8,996 bases of DNA. Source: Eubacteriaceae bacterium (lineage in GTDB: Bacteria > Bacillota_A > Clostridia > Eubacteriales > Anaerofustaceae). Of the stretch, positions 6,071 to 8,996 are shown in pieces. The position numbers and the translations under genes were made by a program. Below the pieces are notes generated by a model, which ran no database searches, was not told the origin of the DNA, and was given only the letters and a program-made list of their open reading frames with translations. The first letter of the stretch is position 1; every line of letters begins with the position of its first letter. Location: positions 1 through 8,996 of the forward strand of contig JAITGT010000067.1 in NCBI GenBank assembly GCA_031280495.1, read 5' to 3'.

Positions 6071-7072
6071 ATGATACATGTGATACGGGAAAACGAAGGG
6101 ATTATGGATATAGCAACTCATTATGGAGTGGATGCTTCCGTCATTTTAGAGGCAAACCGTGCAACGCAGTTTGTCCACAACCGGGCAATCTGGATCCCGT
6201 CTGACGCTTCCACTTCTATCCCCAAAGGCAAAAACCGGGGCGCATGGGATCCCCTCGCACCCGCTCTCGAGCTATTTGCAATAAACGCCACAGACGAAGC
6301 GGCAATTGAGTATCTTGACACCCCTCCCCTGCCGCTTAGAGGAGTATTCGTTGAAGCTTACCGCCCGCGCGGGGCGTCTTTGGGAGCAAAAGACGACGCC
6401 TTCCCTATTGCTGCCAGCCTCTTTCATGGAGCGGAGCCTGCCGTTGCCCTGGCAAACCTTCAGTGGTACACGGATCCGCGAAATCTTGAAAAATTCTTCT
6501 CAAGCCTTCGCTATAAAGACTACCAAGGGGCGCTTCTTTGCGTGGAGACAGAGGATGACGAGAATGCATACAAGAAAATGCGCGACTGCCTGTACGGATT
6601 CGGCTTCAATGTGAGTGTTCGCGCAGGCGAAAGAGCGTTGGAGCGCATGGGCGACTCACCTCGCGTAGAGCGTTATTTCCTCAAAGCCGATAAAAGCCTC
6701 ATTGGGGTCGCCCCTTTCGAAATCGCAATGGAGAGGCTCGCAGCTTGCTTTCCGAAAGAAAAACTTGGCGCATCCGCTGCTTTGTTGGCGGCAGACGTAA
6801 ACAAGGCCACACAGAAGGCAACCTATCCGGACATCAGCCACGTGGACGAAATCATTGCCCGCACAGGCATCCGCAGCCTGTATTATGACGAGTCTTCCCA
6901 GCTTTGCTTTCTCCAGTATCGAGAAAGGGGTGAATTGCACAATGTTGTGTTTGAAGACTTGAGAGCATTGGAAGCGAAAACGGCTATCCTAAAAAGGGTT
7001 GGGGCAAAGAGCATGCTGGTGGAGAATCCAGCGCGCATACTCGGCATTATAACAGGCATCGCCTTTATCTAG
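6071..7072 (+). CDS. LysM protein with a degenerate GH18-like domain
   Basis: This 333-residue protein starts with a divergent LysM domain (about 1-44: HVIRENEGIMDIATHYGV, then VILEANR and IWIP), which binds peptidoglycan or chitin-like glycans. The rest (about 88-333) resembles the glycoside hydrolase 18 barrel of spore cortex enzymes such as YaaH/SleL. The clearest part is the C-terminal YYDESSQLCFLQYRERGELH...VVFEDLRALEAKTAILKRVGAKS (271-314). Where YaaH-type enzymes have DGVNIDFE, this protein has QGALLCVE (152-159). The likely acid Glu159 remains but both aspartates are replaced, so normal activity is doubtful. There is no signal peptide, as in several spore-coat LysM proteins. The start follows GGGGGA just upstream (6057-6062). 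It is divergent from leuS. The GH18 assignment is by motif resemblance and needs a profile search. Confidence 0.75.
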   Translation: MIHVIRENEGIMDIATHYGVDASVILEANRATQFVHNRAIWIPSDASTSIPKGKNRGAWDPLAPALELFAINATDEAAIEYLDTPPLPLRGVFVEAYRPRGASLGAKDDAFPIAASLFHGAEPAVALANLQWYTDPRNLEKFFSSLRYKDYQGALLCVETEDDENAYKKMRDCLYGFGFNVSVRAGERALERMGDSPRVERYFLKADKSLIGVAPFEIAMERLAACFPKEKLGASAALLAADVNKATQKATYPDISHVDEIIARTGIRSLYYDESSQLCFLQYRERGELHNVVFEDLRALEAKTAILKRVGAKSMLVENPARILGIITGIAFI

Positions 7073-7138
7073 CGTTTTTTGCGCGCTTTTCCAGTTGCCG
7101 TGCGCACTCATGCCTTTCCGCCTTTTTTCCGCCCGGGG

Positions 7139-7161
7139 CGTGGCGAAAGCGCGTTTTTTTT
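7139..7161 (+). terminator. Rho-independent terminator with GAAA loop
   Basis: CGTGGC-GAAA-GCGCG (7139-7153) forms a short stem with one bulged base and one G-T pair, capped by a GAAA tetraloop. Eight T residues follow (7154-7161). It lies 67 bases after the LysM gene and ends only two bases before the next promoter's -35 box. Confidence 0.65.
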
Positions 7162-7163
7162 GT

Positions 7164-7191
7164 TTGAGCGCATTTTTGGCAGCTGTATAAT
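7164..7191 (+). promoter_or_regulatory. Promoter of the phosphoesterase gene, giving a leaderless mRNA
   Basis: TTGAGC (7164-7169) and TATAAT (7186-7191) are 16 bases apart. Only seven bases (AAGTGCT) separate the -10 box from the ATG at 7199, so the transcript should begin at or just before the start codon. There is no ribosome site. This points to leaderless translation. Confidence 0.7.
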
Positions 7192-7198
7192 AAGTGCT

Positions 7199-7687
7199 AT
7201 GAATGCGATCTTAGTGTCCGATACGCACGGCGATATTGCCAGCCTTAGCGCAATCCTCCAACTCGAGCGCGACGCGCGCCTATGCTTGCACGCTGGCGAC
7301 TACGCGCGCGATTTGTGGCTGGCAGGGCTTCCAGACGGCATGAAAGGCTTCGCCGTCTGCGGCAACTGCGATGGATACTCAGCTGGCGCCCCCCTTTTCG
7401 AGATCCTTAGCCTTGGCGCAACAAAAATATACCTGTGCCATGGCCATGAGCATGGCGTTAAGAGCGGCGAGCTTACCGAATTGGTTGACAAAGCCCTGTA
7501 TCTGGGTTGCAATACAGCGGTTTTTGGGCATACTCATTTGCCGCTGCTCGAAAACAGATCCGGAGTTTTGCTAATAAATCCAGGCGCAGCCAACCCGCAT
7601 AAAGCGCGCGGCGGCCTGCCGGGCTATGCGCTCCTTGAGCTAGGAGAGGGCGGCCAGGTGGAAGGGGTGCGGTTTAAGCCGCTTTAG
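7199..7687 (+). CDS. YfcE/MJ0936-type metallophosphoesterase
   Basis: This 162-residue protein is a calcineurin-like metallophosphoesterase of the YfcE/MJ0936 type, which cleaves phosphodiesters using two metal ions. The full motif series is present: D8-T-H10, G33-D34, G55-N56-C57-D58, H81-G-H83, and G110-H111-T-H113, with INPGA (126-130) after it. Length matches the family (about 160-185). The natural substrate is unknown; some members act on phosphodiesters of nucleotides or model compounds. The start at 7199 is chosen because MNAILVSDTHGD is the expected beginning, and upstream frame sequence (from 7079) crosses the terminator and promoter. There is no ribosome site and the -10 box is 7 bases away, so it is probably leaderless. 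It is followed by argF, 63 bases later, which has its own promoter. Confidence 0.93.
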   Translation: MNAILVSDTHGDIASLSAILQLERDARLCLHAGDYARDLWLAGLPDGMKGFAVCGNCDGYSAGAPLFEILSLGATKIYLCHGHEHGVKSGELTELVDKALYLGCNTAVFGHTHLPLLENRSGVLLINPGAANPHKARGGLPGYALLELGEGGQVEGVRFKPL

Positions 7688-7716
7688 TTGCATTTTTATA
7701 GAAGGTATTGTATGAT
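7688..7716 (+). promoter_or_regulatory. Sigma-A promoter of argF
   Basis: TTGCAT (7688-7693) and TATGAT (7711-7716) are exactly 17 bases apart. The transcript should start near 7723. The -35 box begins right after the stop codon of the phosphoesterase gene. Both ARG-box candidates overlap the -10 box or the start of transcription. Confidence 0.7.
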
Positions 7717-7741
7717 TATACAGTAATGAATCAGAAATTCA
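7709..7741 (+). promoter_or_regulatory. Two candidate ARG boxes (ArgR operator)
   Basis: Box 1 is TGTATGATTATACA (7709-7722): 5-base arms around 4 bases, the same geometry as the ARG-box core TGAATwwwwATTCA. Box 2 is TGAATCAGAAATTCA (7727-7741), with perfect consensus arms but a 5-base centre instead of 4. Their centres are about 18-19 bases apart, slightly closer than the 21 bases typical in E. coli. Box 1 covers the -10 box and box 2 reaches the ribosome site. ArgR with arginine would be expected to repress argF here. Confidence 0.6.
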
Positions 7742-7750
7742 GGAGTAAGA

Positions 7751-8755
7751 ATGGATTTAAAAGGAAAGAGCTTCATCACTCTGCTCGATTTTGCGAAGGA
7801 AGAAATTGAAGGCCTGCTTGATCTTGCTTCAAAGCTGAAAGAAAAGAAGAGAAATGGCGTCTTTGAGCCAATGCTTGAGCATAAAAACATTGCATTGGTC
7901 TTTGAGAAAACATCCACTAGAACTCGATGCGCTTTTGAAGTTGCTGCCTACGATGAAGGCGCGCACGTGACATACCTGGATCCAGGCGCTTCACAGATGG
8001 GGAAAAAAGAGTCAATTGCTGACACAGCCCGAGTTCTTGGCAGATTTTACGATGCGATCGAGTTTCGCGGCTTTTCCCAGGCAAGCATCGAAGCCCTTGT
8101 CAAGCACAGCCAAGTGCCGGTCTACAATGGGCTGACGGACATCGATCACCCTACGCAGCTTCTGGCCGACCTGCTTACAATGAAAGAAAAGCTTCCAAAG
8201 CCCCTTGAAGAGGCAAAGGTCGTGTTTGCAGGAGACATCCGCAACAATATGTCGCTAAGCTGGATCGGCGCCTGCGCACTCTTTGGCATGCATTTTGTCG
8301 GCTACGGCCCAAAAGAATTGGCTAGGGAAGTGCCGGAAAGCCTGCTCAAAAAAGCCAAAGAGCTATCAATGGCATCTGGGGCCATTATCGAGTTTTCCCA
8401 GTCGCCGTCCTGCCTAGATGGCGCAGACGCCATCTATACAGACATATGGGCGTCCATGGGAGAGGAGGAGCTGATGAGCGATCGCGTGAAGATTCTCGCG
8501 CCATACCGCGTCACAAGGGAGATGCTTGATCTTACGAAAAACCCAAATGTCCTCTTTATGCACTGCCTGCCCTCCTTTCACGATCTCAGCACAGAGACGG
8601 CGCTCCATTACAGCCAGATGGGGGTTGACATTCGCGAAGTTGACGATGAGGTCTTTGAGTCAACAAACTCAGTTGTTTTTGATGAATCTGAAAATAGGCT
8701 TCACACAATCAAGGCAGTTATGGTCGCCACGCTCTCAGATGTTTGGATGGGCTGA
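7751..8755 (+). CDS. argF: Ornithine carbamoyltransferase
   Basis: This 334-residue enzyme joins carbamoyl phosphate and ornithine to give citrulline and phosphate, in arginine biosynthesis, or runs in reverse in the arginine deiminase pathway. Visible motifs are the carbamoyl-phosphate loop FEKTSTRTR (51-59), HPTQ (133-136), the ornithine-binding D231-IWASMG-237 and HCLP (271-274). The C-terminal block ends NRLHTIKAVMVATL (315-328). The length and the VTYLDPGASQMGKKESIADTARVLGR block (73-98) match the long subgroup that contains E. coli ArgI and catabolic ArcB, so sequence alone does not decide direction. ARG boxes in front favour the biosynthetic role. No arcA or arcC gene is seen in the window. 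The start is fixed by AGGAG (7741-7745) 5 bases before the ATG. Confidence 0.97.
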   Translation: MDLKGKSFITLLDFAKEEIEGLLDLASKLKEKKRNGVFEPMLEHKNIALVFEKTSTRTRCAFEVAAYDEGAHVTYLDPGASQMGKKESIADTARVLGRFYDAIEFRGFSQASIEALVKHSQVPVYNGLTDIDHPTQLLADLLTMKEKLPKPLEEAKVVFAGDIRNNMSLSWIGACALFGMHFVGYGPKELAREVPESLLKKAKELSMASGAIIEFSQSPSCLDGADAIYTDIWASMGEEELMSDRVKILAPYRVTREMLDLTKNPNVLFMHCLPSFHDLSTETALHYSQMGVDIREVDDEVFESTNSVVFDESENRLHTIKAVMVATLSDVWMG

Positions 8756-8792
8756 GCCAATGCGAAATAGCTGGCCATATAGCCAATGCAGC

Positions 8793-8808
8793 TGGCAGGA
8801 GTCTGCCA
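8793..8808. repeat. Short inverted repeat after argF
   Basis: TGGCAG (8793-8798) and CTGCCA (8803-8808) form a perfect 6-bp stem with a GAGT loop. It lies 37 bases after the argF stop. No T-tract follows on either strand, so it is not a complete terminator. It may protect the 3' end of the mRNA or be chance. Confidence 0.35.
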
Positions 8809-8818
8809 AACTCGTTGC

Positions 8819-8996
8819 TTAGACTGCCTCCTGGTTCACCATGCTTCGCGCTTCGGCATACGGCCGCCTCATCACTTGAGCAATGAGCATCGCACTTTCT
8901 GAGCCTTCCATCCTGCCCATGGATGGAAGGCTTTCGTTTGCTATAGCCGCAATTTTGCTGCCCGCCCTAACAGAGCAGTGAATTTGCCCATCCCCG
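8819..8996 (-). CDS. Possible C-terminus of an unidentified gene, cut by the window edge
   Basis: On the minus strand a frame is open from the right edge to TAA at 8821-8819, 58 codons long. The last part, MRRPYAEARSMVNQ, looks helical and protein-like, but I recognise no family. If real, this would be the end of a gene convergent with argF. Against it, a perfect 12-bp hairpin with T residues (8902-8932) lies inside the frame, and a frame of this length can be open by chance. Codon use includes three AGG and one ATA. Sequence to the right of the window would decide. Confidence 0.28.
   Translation of the reverse strand, partial: GDGQIHCSVRAGSKIAAIANESLPSMGRMEGSESAMLIAQVMRRPYAEARSMVNQEAV
8902..8940 (+). 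terminator. Terminator-like hairpin downstream of argF
   Basis: AGCCTTCCATCC (8902-8913) and GGATGGAAGGCT (8921-8932) form a perfect 12-bp stem with a 7-base loop, followed by TTCGTTTG. It is the best terminator candidate for argF, although it lies about 146 bases after the stop codon. The T-tract is broken, which weakens the call. Confidence 0.55.

Overview
The window looks like chromosomal DNA of a bacterium of the Bacillota (Firmicutes), most likely a clostridial or related lineage. This is inferred, not proven. The reasons are strong AGGAGG-type ribosome sites, sigma-A promoters with near-consensus -35/-10 boxes, a CIRCE (HrcA) operator on an hsp20 gene, ArgR-type boxes before an ornithine carbamoyltransferase gene, and a LysM plus glycoside-hydrolase-18-like protein of the kind seen in spore formers. 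GC content is moderate. I see no transposase, phage gene, CRISPR array, rRNA or tRNA.

Layout: (1) 1-340, a strong hairpin terminator of an upstream gene, then about 275 bases without a gene. (2) 340-735 (+), a YjbQ/UPF0047 protein. (3) 896-1690 (-), a Nudix protein with an NrtR-like C-terminal winged helix; its promoter carries an AT-rich palindrome. (4) 1691-2127, a non-coding divergent region with an ATATTTG repeat cluster, orphan hairpins and the CIRCE-controlled hsp20 promoter. (5) 2128-2559 (+), the Hsp20 small heat-shock protein, followed by a strong terminator. (6) 2702-3307 (+), a lipoprotein of unknown function, followed by a bidirectional terminator. (7) 3387-5789 (-), leucyl-tRNA synthetase, probably starting at a TTG that overlaps the stop of a 20-codon upstream ORF. 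(8) 6071-7072 (+), a LysM protein with an apparently degenerate GH18 domain. (9) 7199-7687 (+), a YfcE/MJ0936-type metallophosphoesterase, probably translated from a leaderless mRNA. (10) 7751-8755 (+), ornithine carbamoyltransferase with two candidate ARG boxes. (11) 8756-8996, a terminator-like hairpin that conflicts with an open frame entering from the right edge on the minus strand.

The genes are mostly single transcription units with their own promoters and terminators, not one operon or pathway. The common thread is clearly readable regulation: HrcA for hsp20, ArgR for argF, and possible self-regulation of the NrtR-like gene. I do not see a convincing new multi-gene system. The most unusual points are the degenerate GH18-like LysM protein, the leaderless genes, and the TTGA overlap before leuS.
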